Below, piece by piece: positions 1 to 9,119 of a stretch of 64,000 nt of DNA. A program made the translations under genes and the position numbers. Positions within the stretch are counted from its first letter, which is position 1. Each line of letters opens with the position of its first letter. The notes under the pieces were generated by a model. That model ran no database searches, was not told the DNA's origin, and was given only the letters and a program-made list of their open reading frames with translations. Source of the DNA: Clostridia bacterium (GTDB taxonomy: Bacteria > Bacillota > Clostridia > Oscillospirales > CAG-272); the NCBI GenBank assembly GCA_017472695.1, contig JAFUOQ010000015.1, positions 64,388 through 128,387 of the forward strand, in the 5' to 3' direction.

Positions 1-501
1 TCCTATCATACCAGCACCGATAATACCAATCTTCGAATCATAGTTGCCAGTGTGTGATTTTGAATATTCAACAGCCCTATCGTAGTGGCCACGTCTAACC
101 ATACGCACGGATTGGAAATAACCCTTATTTGCAAGTAAAATTTGCGCCATAGTGAATTCCGCTACTGGAATTGCGTTAGCAGCAAAAGCACTAAACAGTC
201 TTATACCTTTATCTAAATAATGCTGACCGAAGTATTTTACCGAGCCTGCTGCATAGAAAAGAGCCTTTGCATTTGGAAAATATCTTGCAAAATCATCCTT
301 ATCTTCCGTGCCACCAGGCATTGACCAAGTTGAAAATATGTATTCAACGTCCTTAAAGCCATCGGGGTTAGCCTCCAAATCCTCTTGGCAGTAAACCTTG
401 TTAACATCAATATCTACTAGCTTTTTTAGTCTTTCCTTTGCTTCAGGGGAGTAAACATAATCTACTGTTGCTGCCCTGTTAGCTAAAAATATCGCTTTCA
501 T
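1..501 (-). CDS. D-2-hydroxyacid dehydrogenase family protein (3' part missing)
   Basis: Read on the minus strand from ATG at 501, preceded by AAGGAG eight bases upstream. The 167 visible residues begin MKAIFLANRAATVDYVY and end, at the window edge, in KIGIIGAGMIG, the start of the Rossmann GxGxxG nucleotide-binding loop. Before it lies AANAIPVAEFTMAQILLA, the helix that precedes the NAD domain in D-isomer specific 2-hydroxyacid dehydrogenases (phosphoglycerate dehydrogenase and relatives). The family reduces 2-keto acids or oxidises 2-hydroxy acids with NAD(H). Only about half of a normal 310-330 residue protein is present because the window cuts it; the catalytic Arg, Glu and His lie outside, so the substrate cannot be judged. 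It is divergent from the redox cluster starting at 727. Confidence 0.85.
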   Translation of the reverse strand, partial: MKAIFLANRAATVDYVYSPEAKERLKKLVDIDVNKVYCQEDLEANPDGFKDVEYIFSTWSMPGGTEDKDDFARYFPNAKALFYAAGSVKYFGQHYLDKGIRLFSAFAANAIPVAEFTMAQILLANKGYFQSVRMVRRGHYDRAVEYSKSHTGNYDSKIGIIGAGMIG

Positions 502-665
502 TTCGCATTTCTCCTTGATTTCTTCGTTATAAAAGCATGCAACTGTATTTTCTCATAAAACACCAATTTTGTCAAGCACTTTAGCTCATTTTTAGAAATA
601 TTTTTAAACTTTTTAACTACGTTAAATATAATTTTGGTTTTTCGCCCTTTCCGCGTTCGTTTTTC

Positions 666-694
666 TTGACAAAATTGTATGAATATGGTAATAT
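666..694 (+). promoter_or_regulatory. Sigma-A promoter of the 727-4798 redox operon
   Basis: TTGACA at 666-671, a 17-base spacer, then TAATAT at 689-694. A ribosome binding site AGGAGG follows at about 717-722, directly before the ATG at 727. This is a near-consensus housekeeping promoter, so the operon may be well expressed; no operator palindrome is obvious around it. Confidence 0.7.
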
Positions 695-726
695 TTTAAT
701 AGTATATTATATTATAGGAGGCTTTT

Positions 727-2052
727 ATGGCTTACAATGTTCCATTAAACAAAGAGGCTTTTTTAAAGCTATGTGATGAGTCAGGTACTTCCTTTCCTTA
801 TTCAGAGGATATTTCCTGTCTTGCCAAAAATATAGAAATTGCTGGCAAAAAAATCAACAACAGAATAGTATATCAAGCAATGGAGGGCTGTGACGGCACA
901 TACGACGGCGCACCTGACGAGCTTACATACAGAAGATATCTCCGTTTTGCAAAGGGTGGCGCTGGTATAATTTGGTTTGAGGCTACTGCTGTTCTTGGCG
1001 AGGGTCGAGCAAATCCACGCCAAATGTATCTAACCGCAAAGACCGAGGACGAATTCAAAAAAATAGTAAACGATATAAAGGAAGCAGGAATCAAGGAAAA
1101 CGGCTTTGAGCCTATCGTTATTATTCAGCTTACCCACTCGGGCAGATATTCTAAGCCCGAGGGCACTCCTGCTCCACTAATCGCTTATAACAACCCTATT
1201 TTTGAAAAGGACAACCCTATTGATAAATCTAGAATTGTTACCGATGACTACCTTGACACCTTGGGTGAAGCACTTGTTAATGGTGCTGTGTGGGCAAAGA
1301 AGCTTGGCTTTGACGGCGCCGATATCAAGAGCTGTCATAGATATCTTTTGAGCGAAATTCTTTCTGCTTACAATCGCGAGGGCAAGTATGGTGGAAGCTT
1401 TGAAAACCGCACAAGATTACTTACAAACGCAGTTAAGGAATCAAAGGTTTTAACTGGCAAGGACTTTATCATTACCTCTCGTCTAAATGTTTATGACGGA
1501 TTTGAGTATCCTTACGGCTTTGCTGTAAAAGAGGGCTGTGGTATTACCCCTGACTTTACAGAATCAAAGATGCTTGTTAAGCAATTAGTTGCAAACGGCA
1601 TTGATATGATAGATATGACAATGGGCAACCCATACTTCAATCCACACGTTAATCGCCCATATTCACAAGGTGGCTATATCCCACCCGAGCACCCAATGGT
1701 AGGTGTACAAAGAATGCTTGATGGCATTTCCGAAATTGCAAGTGAAATCAAGGGCACTCCTGTTATTTGCTCTGGTATTTCATTCCTTGGTGCTGTCAGT
1801 GCAAATGTTTGTGCTGGATATATAAGCGAGGGCAAGTTCGATTTTGCAGGCTACGGTCGTGAGACTCTTGCTTATCCTTCTTGCGCTAACGCTATAACCT
1901 CGGGTGAAAACTTAGACCCTAAAAAGCTTTGCATTTGCTGTAGCAAGTGCACAGAAATAATGAGAAAGCCAGGAGGCACACCTGGTTGTGTTATCCGTGA
2001 CGGTGAGGTTTATATGCCTCTTTACAAAAAATTAGTTCTTGGAAAGGAATAA
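727..2052 (+). CDS. NADH:flavin oxidoreductase, Old Yellow Enzyme family with Fe-S motif
   Basis: A 441-residue TIM-barrel flavoenzyme. Visible hallmarks are IIQLTHSGRYS (about residues 133-143), the active-site-side segment GADIKSCHRYLLSEILS, NREGKYGGSFENRTRL, and a C-terminal cysteine cluster CICCSKCTEIMRKPGGTPGC (about 400-419) that in 2,4-dienoyl-CoA reductase-like enzymes binds 4Fe-4S. Family members reduce activated C=C bonds of enones or enoyl-CoAs with FMN. Unlike FadH or BaiCD it stops after the barrel and Fe-S segment and lacks the C-terminal FAD/NAD domain. The usual HGAHGYL motif is changed to KSCHRYL, so the substrate may differ. It is first in an operon with an SDR (4-base gap) and a separate flavoprotein. 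The substrate is unknown. Confidence 0.88.
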   Translation: MAYNVPLNKEAFLKLCDESGTSFPYSEDISCLAKNIEIAGKKINNRIVYQAMEGCDGTYDGAPDELTYRRYLRFAKGGAGIIWFEATAVLGEGRANPRQMYLTAKTEDEFKKIVNDIKEAGIKENGFEPIVIIQLTHSGRYSKPEGTPAPLIAYNNPIFEKDNPIDKSRIVTDDYLDTLGEALVNGAVWAKKLGFDGADIKSCHRYLLSEILSAYNREGKYGGSFENRTRLLTNAVKESKVLTGKDFIITSRLNVYDGFEYPYGFAVKEGCGITPDFTESKMLVKQLVANGIDMIDMTMGNPYFNPHVNRPYSQGGYIPPEHPMVGVQRMLDGISEIASEIKGTPVICSGISFLGAVSANVCAGYISEGKFDFAGYGRETLAYPSCANAITSGENLDPKKLCICCSKCTEIMRKPGGTPGCVIRDGEVYMPLYKKLVLGKE

Positions 2053-2056
2053 TAAA

Positions 2057-2809
2057 ATGAAGGTTGCTATAATTACAGGTGCTGTTGGTGGCATTGGCTT
2101 TGCAACAGTTGAAAAATTTGATAAAGAGGGCTACGCAATTGTAGCTATGGATATTGTACCTTCGGATGTAGGAAACGAAAGGCTCGCTGGCATTAACGAT
2201 TTTGTTTACGTTAGTGGTAACTTGGCTTCAGCTGATGACAGACAAGCATTGGTTGATGCAGCAATTAACACCTACGGCAGAATTGATGTGCTTGTAAACG
2301 TTGCAGGTGTCGCCCCAAGAGTAAGGGCCGACATTCTTGAAATGAGCGAGGAAAGCTATGATTTTGTAATGGATATCAATTTAAAGGGAACATTCTTCCT
2401 TACTCAACTAATCGCAAATCAAATGGTAAAGCAATATAAAAACGAAGGCATTAAGGGCTACATTGCAAATGTGTCCTCCTGCTCTGCTTACACATCCTCA
2501 ACAAATCGTGGTGAGTACTGTATGTCCAAGGCAGGCGCTACAATGATGACAAAGCTTTTTGCAGACAGACTTGCAGAGTATGGCATTACTGTTAACGAGA
2601 TTTGCCCAGGCATTATAGCTACAGGTATGACAGAAAAGGTTAAGGAAAAATACGACAATCTTATCGCTGGTGGTTTAGTTCCACTCGGCAGATGGGGACT
2701 ACCCGAGGACTGTGCTAACGCAATTTATACTCTCTGTTCAGGCATGCTCGGCTATACAACCGGTCAATCAATTATAGTTGACGGCGGTATGCACATTCAA
2801 AGATTATAA
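2057..2809 (+). CDS. Short-chain dehydrogenase/reductase (SDR)
   Basis: A 250-residue classical SDR. The start is placed at the ATG at 2057, just after the upstream stop, so the protein opens MKVAIITGAVGGIG with the TGxxxGxG cofactor loop at residues 7-14. NVAG lies at 81-84, Ser140/141 and the catalytic Tyr154 and Lys158 (YCMSK) follow, then the PG motif ICPGIIATGM. It should interconvert a ketone and a secondary alcohol with NAD(P)H in the cytoplasm. The tight spacing on both sides indicates co-translation with the Old Yellow Enzyme and the following flavoprotein, so the three probably act on one molecule. The substrate cannot be read from sequence; steroid, polyol and 3-oxoacyl substrates are all possible. 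Confidence 0.9.
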   Translation: MKVAIITGAVGGIGFATVEKFDKEGYAIVAMDIVPSDVGNERLAGINDFVYVSGNLASADDRQALVDAAINTYGRIDVLVNVAGVAPRVRADILEMSEESYDFVMDINLKGTFFLTQLIANQMVKQYKNEGIKGYIANVSSCSAYTSSTNRGEYCMSKAGATMMTKLFADRLAEYGITVNEICPGIIATGMTEKVKEKYDNLIAGGLVPLGRWGLPEDCANAIYTLCSGMLGYTTGQSIIVDGGMHIQRL

Positions 2810-2833
2810 TCATCTCCCCTAAAGGAACAGAAT

Positions 2834-4798
2834 ATGAACGAAACAACTACTATTTTTAACGGAGTTAATGTAAAAAAGGTTACTCTCGATGCTCTTGTGA
2901 TAGGTACAGGCGCGGCGGGCTACAATGCAGCTCTCAGGCTTGATGACTACGGAGTTAAGGATTTAGCCATTGTTACCGAGGGCATTAATATGGGCACCTC
3001 TCGTAACACAGGCTCCGACAAGCAAACATACTACAAAATGAATTTATGTGCCGACTATCCAGACTCCCCCAAGGCTATGGCACAGGACTTTTTCAACGGC
3101 AAATGTGTTGACGGAGATATTGCTTACGCCGAGGCTGCGCTTTCTGTCATGTCCTTTTTGCACCTTTGCGAATTAGGTGTTGAATTCCCTGTAAATCGCT
3201 ATGGTGAATACGTTGGCTATAAAACCGACCACGACCCACGCGCAAGAGCAACAAGCGTAGGTCCACTTACCTCGAAAATGATGACAGAGTGTCTTGAAAA
3301 AGAGGTAAACAAGAGAAATATTAAGATTTACGACAAGCTTCAAGTGATCGAAATTATCAAAAACGGTGACACCTGTGTCGGTATTTTGTGTTTAAACAAA
3401 TCTTCAAGTGGTGAAAATGACCGCTTTGTTCTCTTCAATTCAAAGAACACGGTTTTGGCAACTGGTGGTCCTGCTGGAATTTACTCAAACACAGTTTATC
3501 CTATCGGTCACCACGGCTCAAGTGGTGTTGCCTTTGAGGCTGGAGTTAAGGGTAAAAATCTAACAGAGTGGCAATATGGCTTGGCTTCCACAAACCCACG
3601 TTGGAACGTTTCGGGTACATATATGCAGGTGCTCCCTCGCTTTGTTTCTGTTGACGAAAATGGCAATGAATACGAGTTTTTGAACGATTATTTTGACGAT
3701 ATCGGTACTTGTCTATCAAAGATATTCAGAAAGGGCTACGAGTGGCCATTTGACTGCAAAAAGGTATTAAATGGCTCTTCAATTATTGACCTGCTTGTAT
3801 TCCGCGAAAACGTTATGAAGGGTCGCCGTGTATATCTTGACTTTAGAAAAAATCCATACGGACTTGACGAATTGCCATATGATGTGCTCGACAACGAGGC
3901 GCGCGAATATCTTGAAAACGCGCACGCTTGCTTTGGTACGCCTTTAGCAAGACTTCAATTTATGAATATGCCGGCATATGATTTATATCTATCCAAGGGT
4001 GTTGACCTTGAAAAGGAAATGCTTGAAATTGCTCTTTGTGCTCAACACAACAACGGCGGACTTGATATTGATATGTGGTGGCAAACAAATGTGCCTAACC
4101 TATTTGCTTGTGGCGAGGTTGCCGGTAGCCATGGTGTTTATCGCCCAGGTGGTAGTGCGCTTAACGCAGGTCAAGTGGGCTCTACACGTGCTGCTCAATA
4201 TATATCCAAGCATGGGGAAAATGAGAAGGCAGATGCAAAAGCATTCGACTCTGTGGCTGAAATTGCTGTCAATAAGCATCTAAATATTACACGTAATATC
4301 CTAGGAAATGGCGACAATGTTCTTAGATTAACCGATAAATATCAAAAGCTAATGGATGAGGTTGCCGGACCTATTCGTAATGCTTCAAAATTCGATTATG
4401 CAATTAGTGAATTTGCAGGTGCATTTGCTGATTTTGATAAAATCGTGAGTGTTAACAAGGAAAACAAGCTTTGGCTTGCTTATCGCTTGCGCGATGCTTT
4501 ACTTGGCGAAATGATGTACATCTACTCAATGAAGGCATATGTATTAGCCGGTGGAAAATCTCGTGGCTCTGCAATTTACACATCTGAAAACGGTACAGCT
4601 CCAAAGAAAATGGAGGATGTTTTCCGTTTTGAGCTTGATGATGGTGCGCTAAATGATAGAGTGTTTGAAATAACCTACTGCTCCGATCTTGATGGTGGTA
4701 TCGGTGGTGGCGCTCGTCCCGTTAGACCTTTACCAGATGGTGGCGGATTCTTTGAAAACGTATGGCGCGATTATCGCGAAACAAAAAATATTTATTAA
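2834..4798 (+). CDS. FAD-binding fumarate reductase/aspartate oxidase-like flavoprotein
   Basis: A 654-residue protein. It opens with a dinucleotide-binding fold (DALVIGTGAAGYNAALRL, about residues 19-36), then HDPRARATSVGPLTSKMM, a second FAD segment VLATGGPAGIYS, and the HHGSSGVAFEAG region that in the succinate dehydrogenase/fumarate reductase flavoprotein family surrounds the active site. FACGEVAGSHGVYRPGGSALNAGQ near residues 427-450 is the C-terminal FAD contact. The family transfers hydride between FAD and a C-C bond. It is third in the operon with the Old Yellow Enzyme and SDR genes, so together they look like a route for reducing or oxidising a cyclic or unsaturated compound. The precise substrate is not inferable. 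A hairpin follows the stop codon. Confidence 0.85.
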   Translation: MNETTTIFNGVNVKKVTLDALVIGTGAAGYNAALRLDDYGVKDLAIVTEGINMGTSRNTGSDKQTYYKMNLCADYPDSPKAMAQDFFNGKCVDGDIAYAEAALSVMSFLHLCELGVEFPVNRYGEYVGYKTDHDPRARATSVGPLTSKMMTECLEKEVNKRNIKIYDKLQVIEIIKNGDTCVGILCLNKSSSGENDRFVLFNSKNTVLATGGPAGIYSNTVYPIGHHGSSGVAFEAGVKGKNLTEWQYGLASTNPRWNVSGTYMQVLPRFVSVDENGNEYEFLNDYFDDIGTCLSKIFRKGYEWPFDCKKVLNGSSIIDLLVFRENVMKGRRVYLDFRKNPYGLDELPYDVLDNEAREYLENAHACFGTPLARLQFMNMPAYDLYLSKGVDLEKEMLEIALCAQHNNGGLDIDMWWQTNVPNLFACGEVAGSHGVYRPGGSALNAGQVGSTRAAQYISKHGENEKADAKAFDSVAEIAVNKHLNITRNILGNGDNVLRLTDKYQKLMDEVAGPIRNASKFDYAISEFAGAFADFDKIVSVNKENKLWLAYRLRDALLGEMMYIYSMKAYVLAGGKSRGSAIYTSENGTAPKKMEDVFRFELDDGALNDRVFEITYCSDLDGGIGGGARPVRPLPDGGGFFENVWRDYRETKNIY

Positions 4799-4802
4799 TA
4801 TA

Positions 4803-4880
4803 ATGGCTCAGGCTTACGAGCCTGAGCCATAAAAAATATTAAAGTGGTAATTTTAGCCACAGGGTGCGATTTTTCGCACC
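4803..4880 (+). other. Two intergenic hairpins between operon blocks
   Basis: A 12-bp perfect stem (ATGGCTCAGGCT, loop TACG, complement) covers 4803-4830 and a 7-bp stem GGTGCGA/TCGCACC covers 4863-4880. Neither has a good downstream T-tract on the plus strand, so they look more like mRNA processing or partial attenuation structures than clean terminators between the redox genes and the isomerase/lyase pair. Confidence 0.5.
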
Positions 4881-4916
4881 TATACAGCACGCATTTTAAG
4901 AAACAAAGGAGATAAT

Positions 4917-5717
4917 ATGAAAAGCGGACTTGTTTCTATATCTTTTAGAAAAAAAGGAATAAAGGAGCTTATAAAGGCTACAAAGGAAAGTGGTCTTGAA
5001 TACATAGAATGGGGTGGCGACGTTCATATTCCTATGGGAAACGTAAAGCTAGCACGCAGAGTGCGTAGGCTTATGCACGGTGCTGGACTTAAAAGCGCAT
5101 CATACGGCTCGTATTTTGGACTTATGTACCATTGTGACGAGCACTTTCCTATGCCATTCAAAAAGGTTTTAAAAACTGCTAAAGCGTTGGGAGCTAAAAC
5201 AGTTAGAGTTTGGCTCGGCTGGCCACGTTGTGGCTGTAAAAAAGGCTGTGGCCAATACATTTGTAAAAATGGCTATAATCGAGCTGTAAGAATTACAAAG
5301 AGCCTTTGCGACCAGACAAAAAAGTTCGACCCTAACCTTACCCTTTCAATTGAATGTCACTTTGCAACCTTGACTGATGATTATCACGACACATTAAGGT
5401 TTATAAATGATGTAAACAAGGACAATTTAAGGCTTTATTGGCAGCCTAATCACTCAAAGGGCTTTGAATATAATTTAGAAGCCCTAAAGGCGCTTTTGCC
5501 TTGGGTAACAAATGTTCATGTTTTCAACTGGGACAAGGATGCTAAAAAGTATCCTTTGTGCGAGGGAACGGTCGATTGGAACAAGTATTTAGAGGTTCTA
5601 AATGACGAAAACGCCGAGGGACGTGTCTGTTTTCTTGAATTTATGCCCGATGGAGAGCTTACCTCTCTTCCATGCGAGGCTAATGCTTTAAATTCTTTAA
5701 TAGGTGGTAAAAAATAA
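4917..5717 (+). CDS. Sugar phosphate isomerase/epimerase-like TIM-barrel protein
   Basis: A 266-residue protein of the xylose isomerase-like TIM-barrel superfamily (AP endonuclease 2 fold). Visible metal-site style segments are LEYIEWGGDVHIP, LSIECHFATLTDDYHDTLRF, LYWQPNHSKGFEYN, VTNVHVFNWD and a final VCFLEFMPDG, supplying the Glu/His/Asp ligands at the barrel mouth. An unusual cysteine-rich insert RCGCKKGCGQYICKNGYN lies near residues 102-119. AAAGGAGATAAT precedes the ATG. The stop codon overlaps the ATG of the heparinase-like gene by one base, so the two are translationally coupled. It probably isomerises or epimerises a sugar or sugar acid released in the same pathway. Confidence 0.78.
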   Translation: MKSGLVSISFRKKGIKELIKATKESGLEYIEWGGDVHIPMGNVKLARRVRRLMHGAGLKSASYGSYFGLMYHCDEHFPMPFKKVLKTAKALGAKTVRVWLGWPRCGCKKGCGQYICKNGYNRAVRITKSLCDQTKKFDPNLTLSIECHFATLTDDYHDTLRFINDVNKDNLRLYWQPNHSKGFEYNLEALKALLPWVTNVHVFNWDKDAKKYPLCEGTVDWNKYLEVLNDENAEGRVCFLEFMPDGELTSLPCEANALNSLIGGKK

Positions 5718-7408
5718 TGAATCTTTTAGGAAAAGCAGCTGACCCTAAGTTTTGGGCAGAATTAAAAAACAAACCTGAATTCAAGCCAATGATTGATGCT
5801 CTTTTACACGATTATGAAAAGGACGGAATGGATGAAATTCCTTGTACTAAGTTTTCAAAATTCCGTTTGTTCCACGATATTGGCGACCGTTCAATTTATC
5901 AAGTTGACTTTTTCAAGCGTCAGCATAGAATGTTTATTCTTACTGCCATGACCTTGATTTATCCAGATGAGCCAAAGTATCTTGAACAACTCCAAGACAC
6001 AATTTGGGAAATGTGCGACCAATATGTATGGGCTTTGCCTGCTCACATGCCAAATATCACAGAAAACAACAACTGTGAGCTCGACCTAGATTCAACTACA
6101 GTTGGCTATGCTCTTGCATTAATCAAGGCTGTACTAAATGACCGCTTACATGATTTAATTAAAGCAAGAATTGATGCTGAGATTGACAGACGTATAGTTA
6201 AGCCATTCCTTGCACAAAGATGGCACTGGGAATTTAGAGAAAACAACTGGACAACTGTATGCTCCGGTGCGGTCGGATGCGCGCTTATGCTTAATCGTCC
6301 AGAGGTTTTTGACCTTGTTATGGACAGAATTAACCATAATATGCAAACATATATTGATTATGGCTATCGCGATGACGGTGTTTGCACCGAGGGTGCAGGA
6401 TATTGGAGTTACGGCTTTGGTTACTATTTAACCTATGCTGAAATGCTAAGGAACTACACAGACGGCAAGATTGACTTAACCAAGGGCGAAAAGGTTAAAA
6501 ACATTGCTATGTTTTTACAAAAGCTCTATCTTGATGAAAACGTTGTTGTTAACTATGGTGACTGTGGCATTGGAACTAAAATCACTATGCCAGCAGGCTA
6601 TTTGTACCTACTCAAGAGCTTGTTTCCGAATGATGTTGAGTTGCCACCCGAGAAAACATTTGCTTTTGATGTTCACTACTTTACATATTACTTAAATGCC
6701 TTCCGTTTTTACGACCCATCATATAAGTCAGCGAAGCTATCTAAAAATGCAGAATATTTTATGGCTGACCAAGGCTGGTATGTAAAACGCACAGAAAAAT
6801 ATGGCTTTGCTTGTCGCGGAGGTTCAAATGGTGAAAGCCATAACCACAATGACGTTGGCTCTTTCATTTTTTCAAAGAACGATAAGCAAGTGCTTTGTGA
6901 CATTGGTGGTCGCCCTTACACAAGACAATATTTTGAGCATCCAGTTAGATACACATTCCTTGAAACCTCATCAAGAGGACATAATGTTCCAATTGTAAAT
7001 GGTGAATATCAAGGAAACGGTGGTGAGCGCGCCAATGTAACCTTTGAAAACGGCACAATAAAAATTGATTTTGCTTGTGTTTATTATCAAGACGAATTAA
7101 AGAAGCTTGTGCGCTACATCACACCAGACGAAAATGGTGTAACAATAACTGACAAGTTTGATGGTGTCACCGAATTTACCGAAAGATTGGTTTCTCACTT
7201 TGAGCCAGTAATTGAGGACGGAAAAATAACTGTCGAGGGTGTAACTATTACATTTGATAAAGAACTTGCCAAAGCAAAATGTGAGGTTGAAACACACGCA
7301 CTTGAGCTTGATGTAAATGGCGAAATAACAAAGGGAATTCCAACATACCTAATTAGCATTGACGTAAATGAGCCAAAGGATAAATTCACCTTTAGAATTG
7401 ATGCATAA
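5717..7408 (+). CDS. Heparinase II/III-like (polysaccharide lyase-type) protein
   Basis: A 563-residue protein with an N-terminal alpha/alpha-toroid-like helical half (ENNNCELDLDSTTVGYALAL, RWHWEFRENNWTTVCSGAVGCAL, DDGVCTEGAGYWSYGFGYY) and a C-terminal beta half opening near residues 350-385 with ADQGWYVKR and SHNHNDVGSFIFS, the histidine-rich signature of the heparinase II/III superfamily. These enzymes cleave uronate-containing polysaccharides or oligosaccharides by beta-elimination. No signal peptide is present, so it would act on imported oligosaccharide or a different small substrate in the cytoplasm. It is coupled to the TIM-barrel isomerase, which suggests processing of unsaturated uronide products. 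The exact substrate is unknown. Confidence 0.8.
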   Translation: MNLLGKAADPKFWAELKNKPEFKPMIDALLHDYEKDGMDEIPCTKFSKFRLFHDIGDRSIYQVDFFKRQHRMFILTAMTLIYPDEPKYLEQLQDTIWEMCDQYVWALPAHMPNITENNNCELDLDSTTVGYALALIKAVLNDRLHDLIKARIDAEIDRRIVKPFLAQRWHWEFRENNWTTVCSGAVGCALMLNRPEVFDLVMDRINHNMQTYIDYGYRDDGVCTEGAGYWSYGFGYYLTYAEMLRNYTDGKIDLTKGEKVKNIAMFLQKLYLDENVVVNYGDCGIGTKITMPAGYLYLLKSLFPNDVELPPEKTFAFDVHYFTYYLNAFRFYDPSYKSAKLSKNAEYFMADQGWYVKRTEKYGFACRGGSNGESHNHNDVGSFIFSKNDKQVLCDIGGRPYTRQYFEHPVRYTFLETSSRGHNVPIVNGEYQGNGGERANVTFENGTIKIDFACVYYQDELKKLVRYITPDENGVTITDKFDGVTEFTERLVSHFEPVIEDGKITVEGVTITFDKELAKAKCEVETHALELDVNGEITKGIPTYLISIDVNEPKDKFTFRIDA

Positions 7409-7470
7409 CGCTACTAAAAATAAAAACAGAAGTTATTATCACATGATAACATGTTCATGTGTTTATGTAT

Positions 7471-7500
7471 ATAAGAGCCTTGCGATTGCAAGGCTCTTAT
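7471..7500. terminator. Bidirectional terminator-like hairpin
   Basis: A perfect 13-bp stem ATAAGAGCCTTGC with loop GATT lies between the convergent genes ending at 7408 (plus) and 7532 (minus). AT-rich flanks occur on both sides. Confidence 0.7.
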
Positions 7501-7531
7501 TGTTGCTCTAAATTTACTGTTTTGGGATGTG

Positions 7532-8095
7532 TTAATAGGCATCAAAATATTGACAACCATAAATTGTACTATTGCTGATTGCTACAGTAATAAACCACCC
7601 CACCATATCATCTGTAAAAATCGTGGGATTATTTAAATTTTCCACATATACACAAACTGATTTAGAATCGCAATATACCCCGCTCACCCCAAACCTAAGC
7701 GAGCCACTATTAGCATCCACATAGACTATCAAAAGCGTATTAGTTTCAAAGAAAGCTTCATCATATTTAGATGTTACGTTTTCAAACGACTCTACTTCAT
7801 CATAAGTTTCATTCATGGAAAGAACATCACTATAGTAGTATTTAAACCGTTCCAAATTTTCTTTGGTTTCCATTTTAAAAATGGGATAATGGGTTTTATC
7901 ACTGTTATTTATTTTATCCTTGTTCAGCGCGCCGCCGATAATTGACTCGTCATTTGACCAATTGGCAAATGAGACAGTTACTTCATATTCGTCAATTGAT
8001 AACTCACCGCCTTCTTCGGGAATTTTTGTTTTACCGCAACTAACAAAGCACAGTAAGCAAAGTAAAAATGTAACAAAAGTATTAAACTTTTTCAT
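7532..8095 (-). CDS. Putative lipoprotein of unknown function
   Basis: A 187-residue protein. The N-terminus MKKFNTFVTFLLCLLCFVSCG is a classical lipoprotein signal, with a hydrophobic stretch ending in a lipobox whose Cys (about residue 20) would be lipidated and anchored to the outer face of the membrane. The rest is acidic and beta-rich with no motif I recognise. It follows a sigma factor and its membrane partner on the same strand (73-bp gap), so it may be a target of that regulon or part of its sensing system. Function not assigned. Confidence 0.75.
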   Translation of the reverse strand: MKKFNTFVTFLLCLLCFVSCGKTKIPEEGGELSIDEYEVTVSFANWSNDESIIGGALNKDKINNSDKTHYPIFKMETKENLERFKYYYSDVLSMNETYDEVESFENVTSKYDEAFFETNTLLIVYVDANSGSLRFGVSGVYCDSKSVCVYVENLNNPTIFTDDMVGWFITVAISNSTIYGCQYFDAY

Positions 8096-8168
8096 ATATG
8101 AACCACTCTTTTTTCTAACAATATACTTTTTCTTATTAAATCTCCTTCTTTTTTCATTTCAAATATTA

Positions 8169-9119
8169 TTACCAATCAACTGGTTTATCTGGGTCATAAG
8201 GTTCTGTCGAAATAATATCAAAACGATATTGTGACTTATCAATAGACAGGTTCGCAAAGTCACGTTTAGTTATATAAAGCCAAAAAACGTTTTCTTTAAG
8301 CTCAACATTATAACATGATTGTTCAAAAATTTTACAATGCTCAAAAGCAAATTTTCTATTACTTTCTTTTATGATCTTTTCTAGAAGTACATATATATCA
8401 TTAGCTTTTTCTTCGTTTTCCTTATAATGACTTTCAAGATCATCTCTAAGAAAGACTCCGTTTACGATAAATCTGTTTAAAATATCTTCTCCATAAAAAG
8501 CAATTTTTTTATCATAAAGCTCTTTTGAATATTTTCCTTCTGTATATGCAGATTCACCGTATTTGAGCCATTCGCCATCCTTTTTCAATTGACTCAATTT
8601 GCCACTTAAAGCTCTTAGTTCTTTCAGTTCTGCTTCGTATTCGGCATATGTTTTGCCCTCATATACATAATCATAAAACGACTCTATATTCGAATCACTT
8701 ACCATAATTGTTAACTCTTGAGAGTCTTCCGCCTCCAACAATGCATTATATAAATCCCAAGAAACCATCATACCATTCCAAGTTGTATATTCTTCCTTTT
8801 CCTCGGCATCACTTGGACCATCAACATTAGGAATATCAGTGCTTGGGTTGTCAATATTTGGCAGGTCAATAACATTATCCGTTTCTAACGGCTCCTTAAT
8901 GTCTCCTTTTTGATTTTTATTTATGATAGGTATAACTATTGAAAAAGCACTCGATATAATCAAAACAAAGCAAGCAGCTAACGGTATTACCTTTTTCCAA
9001 ATTACAGCAACGCGTATATTGTTTTTCTTTTTATTAAATGCTTCTTTGGTTTTAAAATAACGTTCAATTATGTCACTGTCAAGATTACTCATAGCGTCTA
9101 TTAACAACACATCATTCAT
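8169..9119 (-). CDS. Putative anti-sigma/sensor membrane protein next to a sigma factor
   Basis: A 316-residue protein with a cytoplasmic N-terminus of about 40 residues (SNLDSDIIERYFKTKEAFNKKK), one membrane helix (VIPLAACFVLIISSAFSIVI, about 47-66) and a long acidic extracellular part. Its ATG overlaps the last 4 bases of the sigma-factor gene, the usual arrangement of sigma/anti-sigma pairs. The inner N-terminal segment would hold the sigma factor and the outer part would sense a signal. No zinc-binding HxxxCxxC anti-sigma motif is visible, so the anti-sigma role is inferred from topology and position. Confidence 0.6.
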   Translation of the reverse strand: MNDVLLIDAMSNLDSDIIERYFKTKEAFNKKKNNIRVAVIWKKVIPLAACFVLIISSAFSIVIPIINKNQKGDIKEPLETDNVIDLPNIDNPSTDIPNVDGPSDAEEKEEYTTWNGMMVSWDLYNALLEAEDSQELTIMVSDSNIESFYDYVYEGKTYAEYEAELKELRALSGKLSQLKKDGEWLKYGESAYTEGKYSKELYDKKIAFYGEDILNRFIVNGVFLRDDLESHYKENEEKANDIYVLLEKIIKESNRKFAFEHCKIFEQSCYNVELKENVFWLYITKRDFANLSIDKSQYRFDIISTEPYDPDKPVDW

